Positions 25,337-37,498 of a stretch of DNA of 64,000 nucleotides are shown in pieces. Position 1 is the stretch's first letter. Every line of letters starts with the position of its first letter. This DNA comes from Raphanus sativus. Taxonomy: Eukaryota > Streptophyta > Magnoliopsida > Brassicales > Brassicaceae. The translations under genes and the position numbers were made by a program. The notes below the pieces were generated by a model that was not told the DNA's origin, searched no databases, and saw only the letters and a program-made list of their open reading frames with translations. Location of the stretch: NCBI RefSeq assembly GCF_000801105.2, contig NC_079517.1, positions 6,634,001 through 6,698,000 on the forward strand, in the 5' to 3' direction.

Positions 25337-25902
25337 GTGTTTCGCTGTCTGAAAGAAAGAGTCAACAGGTCATAGCAACGTTGACGGTTTGTTTGGCAGT
25401 CGAATTAGATACTAAACCAATGACAGAGATTGGATTTTAATCCAACAACCAAACGCTTATAATAACAGGAAATACAATCCGGTTTAGCTATTTTGAGTTA
25501 CGGTTCACTTGGTTTGTCATTTATGTCCAATCAATTTAAACCCTAACTCAAAATAACTAAACCAAAGCAAATAAGATAAAACCGGATTGTATTTTCTCCT
25601 TTGCTGGTAAAAATTTGAAAACTTTAGTAAGGAAAGGACACGTTCTGTTATCACTTCCCTCCTCGCGATCAAAACTGACAATTGAAATTGAAGAACCCTA
25701 GAAATTGCTAGGTTTAAATAGCAAATTTATTAAAACAGAGATTAACCAGCGCCAACAAAGGCAGAGTCAAGATGCTAAACAGTGTAAAAATGAAAATCAT
25801 AACACCGATTTAGTTCTGTTTCTTAGGCAGAAAAAAGTCTAGAGTCGAATAGTTTTTTTTTTTTTGATCAAACCATAAAAAGAAGAGTCAAATAGTTATG
25901 TT
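25337..25902. other. spacer between the CNX1 relic and AGO
   Basis: Carries the interrupted inverted repeat at 25470-25595. The rest is presumed 3'UTR of the minus-strand AGO gene. Confidence 0.45.
25470..25595. repeat. interrupted inverted repeat, MITE-like
   Basis: The left arm 25470-25500 (AATACAATCCGGTTTAGC..., TTTTGAGTTA) is complementary to 25544-25595. The right arm is split by about 17 extra bases between TAACTCAAAATAACTAAACC and ACCGGATTGTATTTT. It could fold into a stem or be the ends of a small foldback element. No target duplication was found. Confidence 0.45.
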
Positions 25903-28900
25903 TCAACAGAAGAACATTGAGGTAGCAACATTCTTCTTCAGCTTCGGCATGAGAGGGACAGGTACTGCTCCACCAGATGTGATCCCACCACGGCTCGATG
26001 AAGACTCGGAGTTGTCCTCAAACTTCATCGCAGTTGCCAACTGTGCTGCTGCCAAATGAGCATACATTACAGGTGCAACTGCAAAAAGCAAAAAAAAAAA
26101 AAAAACAGAGATGTGTTATTATACTATGCATTGCTCAAACTCTAATTTCACAGCAAATCAGCTTCTTGTCCATATATATATCATCTAAAACTCTACAGAT
26201 AGTGATCAGACAAATTACCTATAGAGATGGCAGTTGTGCTCCGCTGGTAGCTACACAGTCAAACATTTTCAAGATTTAATTTATTGGTTGATTCAATGCA
26301 TTGAAAAATCTATATATAGACGAAGGTTCAAAACTTTTAAAAAGAGATGTAATGCTTACACATAGGATAGAGAATGAACAAGTTCTTGGAGGTCATTCGT
26401 CGAAAACCCAATCTCATCATAGAGCACATGGTAATGTGTTGGCCTTGTAGTTCCCTTTACACAAGGAAAACCACATTAAAACGTTTTAATATTTTGTTTG
26501 ATTCACTAACGGATTCATTTGAGCATAATCACTTACAAGTATTCCAGCATGAGCACAAAGATAAAAATCATTGTTGCTGGGGCTGCAGATCCTGCTGTCA
26601 ACTATTGTTCCTGAAGGTAAATAATATATGAAACAAGAGGTTTCAGGTCACGTCAATAACAACAACTAACAAAAAAAAAATTAGGAGGTTATGAAAAGGG
26701 TTTTAATGTTTTACCTGGAGGAACATTTTTATCACGGCTTCTGCCCTGAAAGAACCTGGTTTGGTGCCTTTTCTGAGCAATGATCACTGTAAACTTGGGA
26801 TCCCACTGCTCATCAAGGAACTTGCACGCCTAACCATGTTACCAAAAGAATAAAATGTTACTCCATAAATCTCTAACGTATGCTATATTATATATTAAAA
26901 GGTTACATAAACAAAAATCCTTACTTTCTTCATCTGATCCAGTTCAATATTAAGAACTTGCTTAAACTGAGATTCACTCACACCATCCCTACATTAATTA
27001 TTATTGCAACAAAAAATAATTCAAAACTACTTTCACAAGATCTCTAGATTATATATATTTGCATACCTGAAAATGATAATGTTCTTGGGTTTCACTTTAC
27101 AACTTGACTCAAAGTCAAGCAAGAGCTCCCTGTGAAAAAAAGTATTCGAGTCTTGTAATCACACTCCGTATTAAAATTCTAACATAAAGAAAAACTTTTG
27201 TCACTTCACTTGAAAATATTCACTGTTACCTACCTCATAATACCGTCGTCATCTTTATCAGAGACGGGGTTGAAGAGATTATCAATCATTTCGACTTTAC
27301 GTGGCTGTGTACGCACAAAAGCCCTGTATTTTGACATCAGTGGCCATTCTCTCGAGCTCACAACCTATGCATATTCCACATATAGAATATATCAAAGAAT
27401 CATAATTACCAAAGTATATCTTACATGAAACTACAACACTTGTAAGAACTTTCAACAAAAAAAAAAGTTACCGCGGCTATGGATGGTACATCAGACTGTC
27501 CAGGGGAACCATGAGACACATCCATCCCAATAATGATGGTAGGGACTGCCATTACAGAAGATTTTCCTCGTGTCCGCTCAATAGCTAACATTGAATTCAA
27601 GCCACCAAGCTAAACATAAAGTGTGTCAGAAACCTTAAGATAGTTAATATCATAAACTTGTAACTGAGTTAAAAAGAGATCACCATCACCTTGGCATTTA
27701 TTTTGAGGAGTACATTAGTTAGATATTGATCATTCACGGTTTTTGGAGGGGCAATACACTGATTCACGATTCCATTATATCCAAAAAGAGTTTTCTTTTT
27801 CCAAGGACCTAAATCATTCAGAGACGGTAGTCATATGAGAAAAAGAGAAAAAGGAAAGTTTAGATATACGTTTCAAGTAGTGTCTGAAGTGCTTTAGTGT
27901 TACCATAAACATCAGAGTTTTTTTCTGAGAGAATACAGAGAAGGAACTTTGGAGGTTCTTTGATTTTTGATTCCATATATGCAAACATTTTCTCCACTCT
28001 TACAGAACCAGGTGCAGACTTAAACTGATCATTTTCTTCAAAGACGTCATGCATTGGAACTTCTATGTTCTGAGATTAGAAAGAAAAAATAATATATATA
28101 TATATATATAAGAAAAGTTAAGTTTAACCAATGATTGGTGTTCATTTATAGTATAAGAAGATCTTACCATTCCTTTCATCCTTCCACATCTGATTAAATC
28201 ATCAACAATCCTCCGTGGATTACACTTGGCAGAAAAGTTCACAACAGCCCATTTAGCGACTGTGGCGGCCTCAGCAAATTTCTGCTAAAGTAACTTTGAA
28301 TTAGTATTTATGAGTTTTTTTTCAAACATTTTTTGAACTTTAATAGCTATTGCAGAAGAAAGATGACCTTATTATTGAAATTCCAACGCCCATTTGTAGG
28401 GAATAGATCCACTCCATTGCTCGCTTTCAGCTGTTTTGGGATTATAATAACAAATAAGTTACATCAAATGTTCTATAACCAAAAATGAGAAGGCTAAGAA
28501 GAATTACATTAGGTGTAGGTAAGACGCGGCCTTCCACTTGAGTGAAGTCAGAGCCAATTCTGACACCACATTCTTGTAACATAGGGTCACTATTATAACC
28601 ACTGTCCTTAATAGCCTGTCAAATGAAACTTGAATATTAGAATAAGAACGAAAATAAAAGATGAAGAACTAAAATTTTTAAAGACCCTTACGTTGTTTAA
28701 CATTTTCATCTTTTCTTGTGGTTTCTGTACTGATTCTTTGACTATTTTACTCCTCTGGAAAGTTGTAAGAGCTTTCGTATAGCGTTGAAGAGAAACAAGA
28801 TCACATAGCTATAAAAAATGTTTGAAAACAACACACAAATATTTACCACCAAAAAATGAAAATGTAATGAGAAAAAAAAAGAATTGAGACAAAGAACAAA

Positions 28901-30328
28901 TATTACCTCAATGGGAATGTAATTAGGACGTTTTGGTTTACCGACACTGATGCAACGCAAGTCACCTGAATAACGCAGTGCAATTTTAAGATGTTTAGTG
29001 AAGTAATCATACACTGTAACCTCAATCTCCTTAACTTCCCCGTTTCCTTGCTTTTGCTTCCAAATAAACCTATTAAGTAAGATAATAAAAAGGTAACTTA
29101 TAGCCAAATCAAAAGCAGTTTAAACCATAGGATCAAAAGATATCAGTTCAGAACATACGTTTGGTCTCTACAGGGAAGCCTAGTTAGTCCGGTTATCTTG
29201 TATTCTCGGTTTGAGTGGGAGACTTTAACTCTAAGATTCTTGAGAGTACGTTCAGCCTTAACAAAGAGAACAAAATCAAATAAGTACTTAGCCTTAAACA
29301 TACCATTTGAAATTCTTGTTAGTACCTTTTTCCAGTCGATAAAGGATTGATCTCTCACTCCTTGATTGTCAGTAAGGAACCTCATAACAGGACCAGGTGT
29401 TACTATCAACGTAGAAGAAACATCTGATCCAAAAAACAAAAACCAAAAAAAAAATGTTACAAAACTGAACATTAGTATGTGAATCATGAAAAAAATGAGT
29501 TACCAATGTTGAGGGATAAGCCTCTCTGAGTAGCTCTGAAGCTTGAATGGAATCCTCTGCATAGATTAAAACCTCCAAGGCCATTTGAAAAGTACTTTGC
29601 GTCATTGTGGAAGAAAGATTGCCGAACAAGAAGACAACCTCTGCACAAAACAGACATGTAAGTAGCAACACAAGAAAGATTAAAGAATATCAATAAAATT
29701 GTATACTAACTTTGTAGCTGCATTCTGGCGCAAGATAACATCCAACACTCTTACAGCATCTTGAAGATCATCTGTTTCCTTTCCTTGAAGAGCACCTTGG
29801 ATAGCTTGCATTGAGATTTTTGCAGCAAAGCTGATTGTAACGTTGAACCTTTTGGACTGATTAGGGCGTCTTAATCTTTTCGTGTGGGCGTCACTGGTAC
29901 TGGCGTTGCTTCTGGTACAAGACATGTCTTCAAGAACGACAAAGAAGTCTAGTTTGGTGTTGGGAAGAGGACCAACGGTGAAAAGAGTCTTGTCGCCATC
30001 ATAAGCAAAGTGTTTGAAACCCAAATCGGTTTGATAAGTTTCTTGAACTTTTGCAAGAATCTTTCTGCCAATACCCTTGGCTTCAACTGGATTCCCATCT
30101 TCATATGTGATAGCAACCTGTATCCAACACATCCAACTGTAATAAGTACTTCAAAGTTAGAGATGAAAGTAAAGACGTTAAGAAGCTTACACTGTATTGG
30201 AAGAAATGTTGACTCTTTGGTGTGGTGAAGTTGACACCAAAGTGGTTTGTAAGCAGATCGATCTTTTGTCCTCTAGAACCGTTGCCACTCCGAGCCATTT
30301 GAAGATGAGTACTCTTGTTCGGATCCAT
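25903..30328 (-). CDS. AGO8: ARGONAUTE protein, AGO4/AGO8/AGO9 clade
   Basis: Small-RNA-guided protein of the RNA-directed DNA methylation clade. Twenty-one coding exons: 30328-30191, 30117-29711, 29640-29504, 29423-29326, 29256-29159, 29069-28907, 28808-28692, 28615-28508, 28430-28368, 28281-28168, 28069-27904, 27808-27690, 27609-27472, 27364-27234, 27129-27067, 26988-26925, 26829-26715, 26610-26537, 26454-26360, 26250-26219, 26078-25903. All join in frame with GT-AG borders to 871 aa. Seen in order: N domain (KIDLLTNHFGVNF), linker (GCLLVRQSFFHND, CRGFHSSFR), PAZ (about 230-370), MID, PIWI. PIWI has the slicer residues Asp in IIGMDVSHG, Glu in RELLLDF, Asp in IIFRDGVSESQF and His in PTHYHVLYDE. 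The C-terminus ends in the family's MFFC. The N-terminus is short, lacking the Pro-rich extension of AGO4/9, and the DFYxS segment has become DFESSCKV. AGO8 is assigned by gene order; AGO9 is the main alternative. Confidence 0.9.
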
Positions 30329-31195
30329 ATCTGGAATAGTTAAATCCACAAGGTCAGGTTTTTATCATATTAAACACTTAAGTTTACAAAAAAATTATCT
30401 TAAACAACACATTCGTATAAAACTAATCAAGAAAAAAGCAAGAAAAATGGAGATAAACTTGACGATATATGGCAAAAGAAAATTGTCAAGATGAGGAGAA
30501 AAATCTGATAAAAGATCGAATCAAAACAAATGAACAGAACAAGCAAGAAGTGTAGTTAAACATGAAGTTTTGTTACATAATAAACAATAGTCAAGATGAA
30601 AGAAAATCTTGCCTGAGAAAAAAAAGAGAGGTGTAAGAGGAGACAAAGAGTGCTATGAGTTGGAGAAGCTTCAAATATCTAAGATCTCTAAAAACACAAG
30701 AATTATAAGAACAATTTTTTTTATTAGCTTTAGAAACTACTCAAAACTAAAACTTACAATGTTTCTCTTAAATTTTTTATGGAACTTCTCTCCATAAGAT
30801 CTATATTTATAATGAAAGACAATTCCTTTAATATGTGGGATATGAAAACACAAACTAATTTAAATAAAAAAAAATTATTTCCAAATTTCCTTTTTTTAAT
30901 ATTTCTAGATTTCCTTTTTTCTATTTCCAAATTTCTTTTTTATATTTATCTTAACATAATTGAACACTTATCAATATGTTAAATTTTTACGAGTTTTGAA
31001 TTATTCAACGAAATTAAACTACTCATTCCCCTATTTATGCTATTTTTAGCGAGGAAGACCGAGAGACTTGTACATCAACATTTTGTAACCTTACTTTTTA
31101 CGAGGGAAAACGTATTAGAGAAGTCTCTTCATTTGTGTTTCAAAAAAAAAAAAAATCTCTTCATTTTCCTCTTTTTCTTGACTTTTAACTGCGTA
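30329..31195. other. AGO leader, promoter and AT-rich spacer
   Basis: Upstream of the minus-strand AGO gene; A/T-rich with no ORF of note. Confidence 0.45.
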
Positions 31196-32724
31196 TCTAT
31201 CTTATTAAAGGTGAAGTACAAATTCGGTGCGTTTGGATACTTGGATAAGATTAATAAAAAAAATTGGTGTGTTTGGTTATAGCTATAAAAAATAGAGTGT
31301 TTGGAAACTTGAATAGTAGTATCTATTAATTGTGTTTTCATATTTCACTTAGTTTAACAATTTAATTAATTATATTACCTTAATAATAAATTACATCATT
31401 AATTATATTACCATAATAATAATAGTGCATATTTTTATTTATTAGTTAATCAATATTAACTTTGTGCCAATTATAAAATCAAAAATGCTAAATAATTAGG
31501 TTTTACATATGATTAAACATTTGGTTTATTTTATTTTACTAAAATATTTTTGTTTTAGTTACAATCGGTGGAAAATTACGTACCCAAAAACATAGTTCAA
31601 AAATATGTTTTGTGAATAAAATAATAACTTAAATCAAAATACTTAAAATGTCCTACATTTATTGTCACTTAATTTTCCACTCCATATAATTATTTTACTT
31701 GATAAAAAAAAACTCTTTCTATTTCACTTAATTTAGCAAAACACATAAAACAGTTTTTTATTAATTTATATAATCATTTAGACATGAACATTATCTGTCT
31801 ATTTAGGTACATGTTGTTCTTTTCGGGTATCCTTTTTTTTTTTGGTAACCAAGTCCCGCTTGAATATTATAAACTTATGTGTGGATTTTGAGTTGGATCA
31901 TTCTAGATCTGGATGAATTCGGTTCTGATGTATAGGAACCTAAAAATATCTAAATAACCAATGTATCTAAAACGGGTTCGGATATTTGTAACAAAAATAA
32001 CCATATAACCTGATTCAGTCCAGATCTTTTGAGTATCGTTAATTACCAGATCTTTTGAATATCGATGTATAAAAATATATTTCACGGGCCAATTTAACAA
32101 AATATTAATTGGTTCAGTTGAAATAAATATATTTTAAAAAATTATATGAATTGAAAAAATCACTATAAGAGTACTTACATTTGGATTCAAATCATTTTTT
32201 TAATAACAAACTACACAAATATGTTGATTTGTATACAAATTTAAATTACAATGTAAATATTTAATTGAACACAATTAATACAGAAATATGTCACATTGTT
32301 TAAACAAAATATCAAAGTAAACAGTTGCGTTCTAAAATCATTTATTTTAACAACAAGCCAAATAAATATGTTGATTGGAGAAGGAATAGAATAAAGCCAG
32401 ATAAATACATAGTTTACCAGAGACACTCTATATGTCAAATTTATTATAAAGAAATTTTTACTAAGATAAATACATTCAATAATTACAAACAAATAATATA
32501 TTTCATAAAAGTAAAAAATAATATCCGCGCTTCGATATGTTGATTGGAGAGGGAATAAAACAAAGTCAGAGAAACACATAGTTTACCAGAGACACTATGT
32601 GTGTCAAATTTATTATAAAGAAAATTTTACTAAAATAAATATGTTCAATAATTACAAACAAATAATATATTTCATAAAAGTAAAAAATAATATCCGCGCT
32701 TTCGAAGCGCGGGTCAAAATCTAG
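31196..32724 (+). mobile_element. non-autonomous Helitron, 1.5 kb
   Basis: Starts TCTATCTTATTAAAGGTGAA after A (31195). Ends with the hairpin CCGCGCTTTCGAAGCGCGG, then GTCAAAATCTAG, followed by T (32725). The interior is AT-rich and non-coding. The 3' subterminal part is tandemly duplicated: about 32367-32536 is repeated at 32537-32706 (ATGTTGATTGGAGA..., GTTTACCAGAGACACT, ATATTTCATAAAAGTAAA, ATATCCGCGCTT). Only the outer copy keeps the complete hairpin; the inner copy has half a hairpin (ATATCCGCGCTTCG). Confidence 0.85.
32367..32706 (+). repeat. tandem duplication of the Helitron 3' subterminal region
   Basis: Two adjacent copies of about 170 bp, roughly 90% identical by eye, junction near 32537. 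See the Helitron entry. Confidence 0.75.
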
Positions 32725-33063
32725 TTTAGTATATTATGACCGGTGGTAGATCTTTTTTTTTGTCTTTTGTCAAACCGACCGGTGGTAGATATAGAAATAC
32801 TTTTACTGGGGGCAAAAATATTTAAATAAAATATCATTCGATTTAATAATATTTTTAATATATATTTTCTCTCCTTCCTAATAAATGATATTTTACATTT
32901 ATGCATATAAATTTCAAATTTTTAAAAATTTTGCATATATTCTATATAAAATACCATTATCAATAAACATATTTATATTTTAATCTATAGAAAAATAAAC
33001 TGGATAATAAGTAGAAATACTATTTTATAAACATATAAAATTAGCTCCATTATAAATGTTTTA
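32725..33063. other. AT-rich spacer
   Basis: No gene seen. Contains a short repeat of GACCGGTGGTAGAT (about 32739 and 32777). Confidence 0.4.
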
Positions 33064-33314
33064 GGGCATCTCCAACCCCACTCCATTTTTTTTTTTAAAT
33101 GAAGTAAAAGTGAAAATGGAGTAAGAATTGCTCCAACCCAACTCCATATCTCACTCTATAATAGTGTTTACTCCATAAATTGAGTAATCTAATTTTTGTT
33201 TGTTCATCACTCCATTATAAAGTGAGAAATGGAGTAGGATTTGAGTATTTTTACTTCATTTTCATTTTTACTCCAATTTGGAGGAAAAAATAGAGTATTA
33301 CATTGGAAATGCTC
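33064..33314. mobile_element. Tourist-like (PIF/Harbinger) MITE
   Basis: A 251 bp element with terminal inverted repeats GGGCATCTCCAACC... and ...TTGGAAATGCTC. It is flanked on both sides by TTA (33061-33063 and 33315-33317), the 3 bp target duplication of this group. The interior is AT-rich with repeated ACTCCATTT-type motifs and no ORF. Confidence 0.8.
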
Positions 33315-33317
33315 TTA

Positions 33318-34236
33318 GAAACATAAATCCTTAGAAAAAAATATTTTACAAATATTTGTATCTTTAAAATAGAAGTTTTAAAAGGAAAGTGATCCTATGC
33401 TAAAGCACATATCAAAATCTATTTGATCATCAATAACGATGATAATTTTGTATAGTGGACCAACAAAAAAAACAATGAATTCATCGTCATCATTCAAAAG
33501 CTACACCGTGTGAATAAGTACTAAGTAAATTCAAACCAAACGTCAAACTTCACCACACACATGAATTTTATGTAAGAGTGTGACCGTTTCTTATGCCTTA
33601 TTAAGAGTATAAACAAAGGCTTATTTCTTCTGCTGAAAAATAGGAAAATTATTTATTCCTTCCATTTCATAATAATGTCATTTAAACACTTTTCAAGCAG
33701 ATTAACAAAGTAATAAAATACACTAATATACTTCATTAAATATATAATTATTTAAATGAAAACAATTTAAATAAATATTTATAGGTTAGTTAAAACTAAA
33801 ATGACACTTACTAAGAAATAGAAAAAAGAATAAATAGAGGAAAATTTACAGCTACAAAACAAAAATCTGAGAACAAGCATTTGTAATTTGTACAAGTTAA
33901 CTCATGAATTCCTCATTTTTCAACTACCACTGATTTACTAGGAAAAAATAAATCTGGATCAAATACTTGTTTGCATAAGATTTTGAAAATCAGTGAATTT
34001 TGATGATATTTTACTTGCAACTTTATTTTTTGAAATATTTTCCTGAACGAACTTCTTAAATTAACGTTCTCCGAAACATAGAAATTGAAAGAAAAAAACA
34101 CGATCTAAAACCGAATATTTTCAGTTTGCATTCAATCATAAGACACAAGTCTGCTTAGCTCAAAACCTAAATGTGCCAAGTTCTTTTAATTTGCTTAACC
34201 GAGTGGGTGTTGGAGGGAAAACGAATCACATAATGC
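33318..34236. other. AT-rich spacer and FBX2 3' flank
   Basis: No gene recognised. Between about 33653 and 33832 the ends ATTCCTTCCATTTCATAATAA and the reverse of AAATGACACTTACTAAG...AAAAAGAAT loosely match, suggesting a decayed mariner/Stowaway MITE. Confidence 0.4.
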
Positions 34237-35868
34237 TTAGGCCTTCGCCTTCCCGCTCGCTCTTCGTTTTGTATGCCACGCTCGATTCCTATCGCCAGTG
34301 ACAGGGTTCTTATGAGCAGCAATGGAGCATTGGTCAGGCCTTCCACTCTTTGCATTCATCTCCATTTGCGTCCTCCTTCGCCTCATCCTGTTCTCAAGCC
34401 TCATTCCTTTCAGAGCTCGAGCTCTTTTCTCTATCTCCAACGCTTGTGTGAAGTTCCATATCCTGACTACGCCTTCTTCACCTCCACACACTATACGGTC
34501 ACAACCAACGTCCACAGAGAACAAGTTTGAACCGAACCCGTGCAGCATTCTTTGTGGCGGTTCCACAATTCTCGAAGAAACCCTTTTGGGTAAGCCACGA
34601 CGGTTAGTCTTCAACAACTTCCTAACGTCTATAAGTGCGAGTTTACCGTCACCAGATGCTGATACAAGCCAGGGAAACTCGAAAGAAAGAGAGTAGACAG
34701 GACCAGTGTGAGGCATCCATTGAGATATGAGTAGTACGCTTGTTTCACTACCGTGTTTTCTGATCTCAAACATTTTGATCCCTCCATCTTCTCCACCGGT
34801 AAACAGGAAATCCCCACTGTGGCTTCTCGCCAGAGAGTAAGTGTTACCCTCATGAGCATCATGGATGATCGCCTGCGGAGTCTCACTGCTAATGTCCCAA
34901 ATGTACACATCCGAACCAGCAGCACAAGCGACGCTGGCATCATGAGGCGCAAGTCCCCAAACCCAATCACTATGCCTCAACGTTTTGATGCACTTGAACG
35001 AAGACCTATCCCATATACGAACAGACATGTCCCACGAACCGCTATAGATATTCGTCATGTCCAGGACAAGAGATGTAATAGGACCCTCGTGCTCCCAAAG
35101 GCGAAACTCAGTCTTCTCTTTCTGAAAACCCGTGAGGTCAAACAGGTTTCTCAGACCATCCACTGCTCTCCAGCAATGTATAAAACCATCAGTACCGCCA
35201 GCTACCAACAGCTTCGTATCAGCCGCAACTGCCCTGATAGTGCAACCAAGCGGTCTAGATGCAGCAATAGACAAGCCTTCCTCCATCCCCCACATCCGAA
35301 CAACGCAGTCATACCCAGAAGTGAAAATGAGCTTGGCGGAAGCTAAGAGAAAAACGGTACGAACTGCTTCAGTGTGACCATAAAGGGTGTCAAGACTATA
35401 ACGTCCTAAAAACGTCTTGCTCCTAAACTCCCTCTCGATAAACAGCTCTTTCCATGACCTCTCTTCAGAAGCTTTACCTCCAAAGACGATGGGAAGTCCC
35501 CACCTCTCGCAGTAGAATCCTTTCCACGCATGATGCTCTGAAGCTAACCTATGCAGACAAGTCGAAACACACGACACCAGACCTAACTCTTTTGGGTCAA
35601 GGCAATTAAGAATCTCGGATATCAATGCCTGAGGCAAATCGATAATGGAGTATCGATGACTACTAGTAGTAGCACACGAATCCTTGTCAGCAGCGAGCAA
35701 CTGTTTTGACCCACTGGGAACCACCAAAGTTGTCTTCTTTTGCTGATAACAAAGCTTCACACATGGAATCTCCACAGACCCATCTCCTATTCTCAACTCC
35801 GCTCCTTGATTTGACAAACCTTCGCTAAAAATCGCAACTTCAGCTCTCTCTTGGCAGTCAAATTCCAT
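34237..35868 (-). CDS. FBX2: F-box / WD40-repeat protein
   Basis: Single-exon 543 aa protein. The F-box lies at about 73-120 (YSIIDLPQALISEILNCLDPKELGLVSCVSTCLHRLA) and should bind SKP1-type adaptors in an SCF ubiquitin ligase. From about 160 to 475 there are roughly seven WD40 blades. Examples are GHTEAVRTVF...VVRMW, HEGPITSLVL...SVRIWD, SDWVWGLAP...VYIWDI, HTGPVYSLSF and GEEGVVRIWNF. The C-terminus is very Arg/Lys-rich (RMRRRRTQ, HTKRRASGKAKA). Size and architecture fit Arabidopsis FBX2 (At5g21040), reported in phosphate-starvation responses. A 5'UTR intron from about 36143 to 35945 (GTACGG...TTAG) is inferred. The gene is divergent from the hyccin gene. Confidence 0.92.
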   Translation of the reverse strand: MEFDCQERAEVAIFSEGLSNQGAELRIGDGSVEIPCVKLCYQQKKTTLVVPSGSKQLLAADKDSCATTSSHRYSIIDLPQALISEILNCLDPKELGLVSCVSTCLHRLASEHHAWKGFYCERWGLPIVFGGKASEERSWKELFIEREFRSKTFLGRYSLDTLYGHTEAVRTVFLLASAKLIFTSGYDCVVRMWGMEEGLSIAASRPLGCTIRAVAADTKLLVAGGTDGFIHCWRAVDGLRNLFDLTGFQKEKTEFRLWEHEGPITSLVLDMTNIYSGSWDMSVRIWDRSSFKCIKTLRHSDWVWGLAPHDASVACAAGSDVYIWDISSETPQAIIHDAHEGNTYSLARSHSGDFLFTGGEDGGIKMFEIRKHGSETSVLLISQWMPHTGPVYSLSFEFPWLVSASGDGKLALIDVRKLLKTNRRGLPKRVSSRIVEPPQRMLHGFGSNLFSVDVGCDRIVCGGEEGVVRIWNFTQALEIEKRARALKGMRLENRMRRRRTQMEMNAKSGRPDQCSIAAHKNPVTGDRNRAWHTKRRASGKAKA

Positions 35869-36454
35869 GAAAAATCCAACCCAGCGTCTCAGGAACGACC
35901 CAAACCGGATCTCAAAATCTACAGCTCCAGAGACGAATCCAGCTAAGCTTCATGAAAATTAAAAAAAAACGAGAAAACGATTCAATTCAGCCGAACAATA
36001 ACGAAAAAAAACTCAATTTTCAGTATCAAAATGAATTATCCCAAATCCGATTAGAATTCAAACCCTAGAAAGAGATTTGTAAATGTTATAGCTTAAACGG
36101 AAAGTAACGAACAATGAGAAAGCGAGAATCAGAATCTCCGTACCTCCTCGTAACAAGAGAAGAGATTTTCGCCCAAATCAACGTTTGCCCTAATTTCTCA
36201 GATCGAATTTGATGAGATGAAGAAGATTGGAGAAGGAGAACCAACCGCTAAGCAAAGGACTCAGAAAATCATTTTTATTTAAAAATGTTTAAAATGGTCC
36301 TTTTACGGTGGTGTTATAACCGTCAGATTAAAACAAAAAAATCGAACGGTGCAGATCTCATCCTATTTTCGCTGCGTTATTTTTTCAAACTTCTTTCATA
36401 TTATGACCTCGTCCTCCCTCATCAGAAGCGATCAAACCTCAAAGCTCAAAAAAA
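35869..36454. promoter_or_regulatory. bidirectional promoter region FBX2 / hyccin
   Basis: Only 586 bp separate the two start codons, so the two genes must share this stretch for leaders and promoters. No single TATA box or known operator stands out. Confidence 0.5.
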
Positions 36455-37498
36455 ATGTCTGATTCTTCCCCAAGCCACGACTCTCCACCTCCTCCTCCGG
36501 CGACCACCGGCGTCTCAGAAACCACCACCGAATCTACCAACGCGAAATGTCAAACAGCTCTCCAATCCCTATCCTCGATCGTCACAACCGCGACCATCCC
36601 TCCCACCATCTCCCTCCTCCTCGAAGACGACGCCGTCTCCGCCGCGATCTCCTCTCTCCTCCACCTCCCAGACTCAGGCGCCGGAGACAACAACCTCTGC
36701 CGCTGGCTCTACGACACCTTCCAGTCCGCGGAGCCTCCCCTCCAGCTCCTCGTCCTCCGCTTCGTCCCCTTGATCGCCGGACTCTACCTCTCCCGCGTCC
36801 CTCTCCGTCAGCCACAAGCCGGATTCGAAGCTGTCTTACTCGCTCTCTACGCGCACGAGACCACCTCGCGCGCCGGCCAGGCGGTAACCGTCAACATCCC
36901 CGATCTCTCTCACCCCAGCATTTACCACGAGTCGAAAGGAGGTCCGGTTAAAAACAACTCCACGTGTCTCAACATAGCAGTTATCTCCTCGACGCTTGAT
37001 CCGCACGGTACCGTGAGATCCACGCGAAGGGCGAGGATCGTCGGCGTGGCATTGGAGCTTTACTATAGTAAGATCACGTGGATGCCACGTGAGTCCAAGC
37101 TTAACTTGTGCGAGGCGTGCGAGAAATGGGCTGGGCAGAGGAACGGGGAGACGGAGGAGCAGGGCTCACGAGGTTTGATGATCCCTGAGGAAGAGAGTAG
37201 TGTTGTGGCCGTGGGAGGAGGAAGGTCTGAGAGAGACAGCGGACGGATTCCGCTGCCGTGGGAGCTTGTGCAGCCGATTCTGAGGATATTAGGGCATTGC
37301 TTGATGGGGGGAGATAGGGAAGTGGCGGAGGCGGGGAGTAAGGCTTGTCAGAGTTTGTATCTAAGGTCTTTGCATGATATTAACCCTAAGGCGATTCTGG
37401 CTACGGGGAGTCTTCTACGGCTCAGGGAGATGGCTCTTGATCCTAAGAACCAGATTGATCACACTGAGATATCACAGGACAACATTCTATCCGTCTGA
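36455..37498 (+). CDS. hyccin (FAM126-like) protein
   Basis: Single-exon, 347 aa. The hyccin domain runs from about residue 28 to 320 (KCQTALQSLSSIV, LCRWLYDTFQSAEPPLQLLVLRFVPLIAGLYLSR, FEAVLLALYAHET, LNIAVISSTLDPHG, IPLPWELVQPILRILGHCL, ACQSLYLRSLHDINPKAILATGSLLRL). Hyccin family members scaffold the PI4-kinase III-alpha complex at the plasma membrane together with TTC7/NPG-type and EFR3-type subunits. The N-terminal 25 residues are Ser/Pro-rich. A variable Glu/Gly-rich loop at about 225-265 separates the two halves. The first exon third is unusually GC-rich (above 60% by eye). Counterpart by gene order: At5g21050. Confidence 0.92.
   Translation: MSDSSPSHDSPPPPPATTGVSETTTESTNAKCQTALQSLSSIVTTATIPPTISLLLEDDAVSAAISSLLHLPDSGAGDNNLCRWLYDTFQSAEPPLQLLVLRFVPLIAGLYLSRVPLRQPQAGFEAVLLALYAHETTSRAGQAVTVNIPDLSHPSIYHESKGGPVKNNSTCLNIAVISSTLDPHGTVRSTRRARIVGVALELYYSKITWMPRESKLNLCEACEKWAGQRNGETEEQGSRGLMIPEEESSVVAVGGGRSERDSGRIPLPWELVQPILRILGHCLMGGDREVAEAGSKACQSLYLRSLHDINPKAILATGSLLRLREMALDPKNQIDHTEISQDNILSV

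Noticed and set aside
34753..35346. 197-codon plus-strand ORF
   Set aside because: Antisense shadow of the FBX2 coding sequence; no family similarity.
36547..36951. Arg/Pro-rich 134-codon ORF
   Set aside because: Alternative-frame shadow of the GC-rich hyccin exon.
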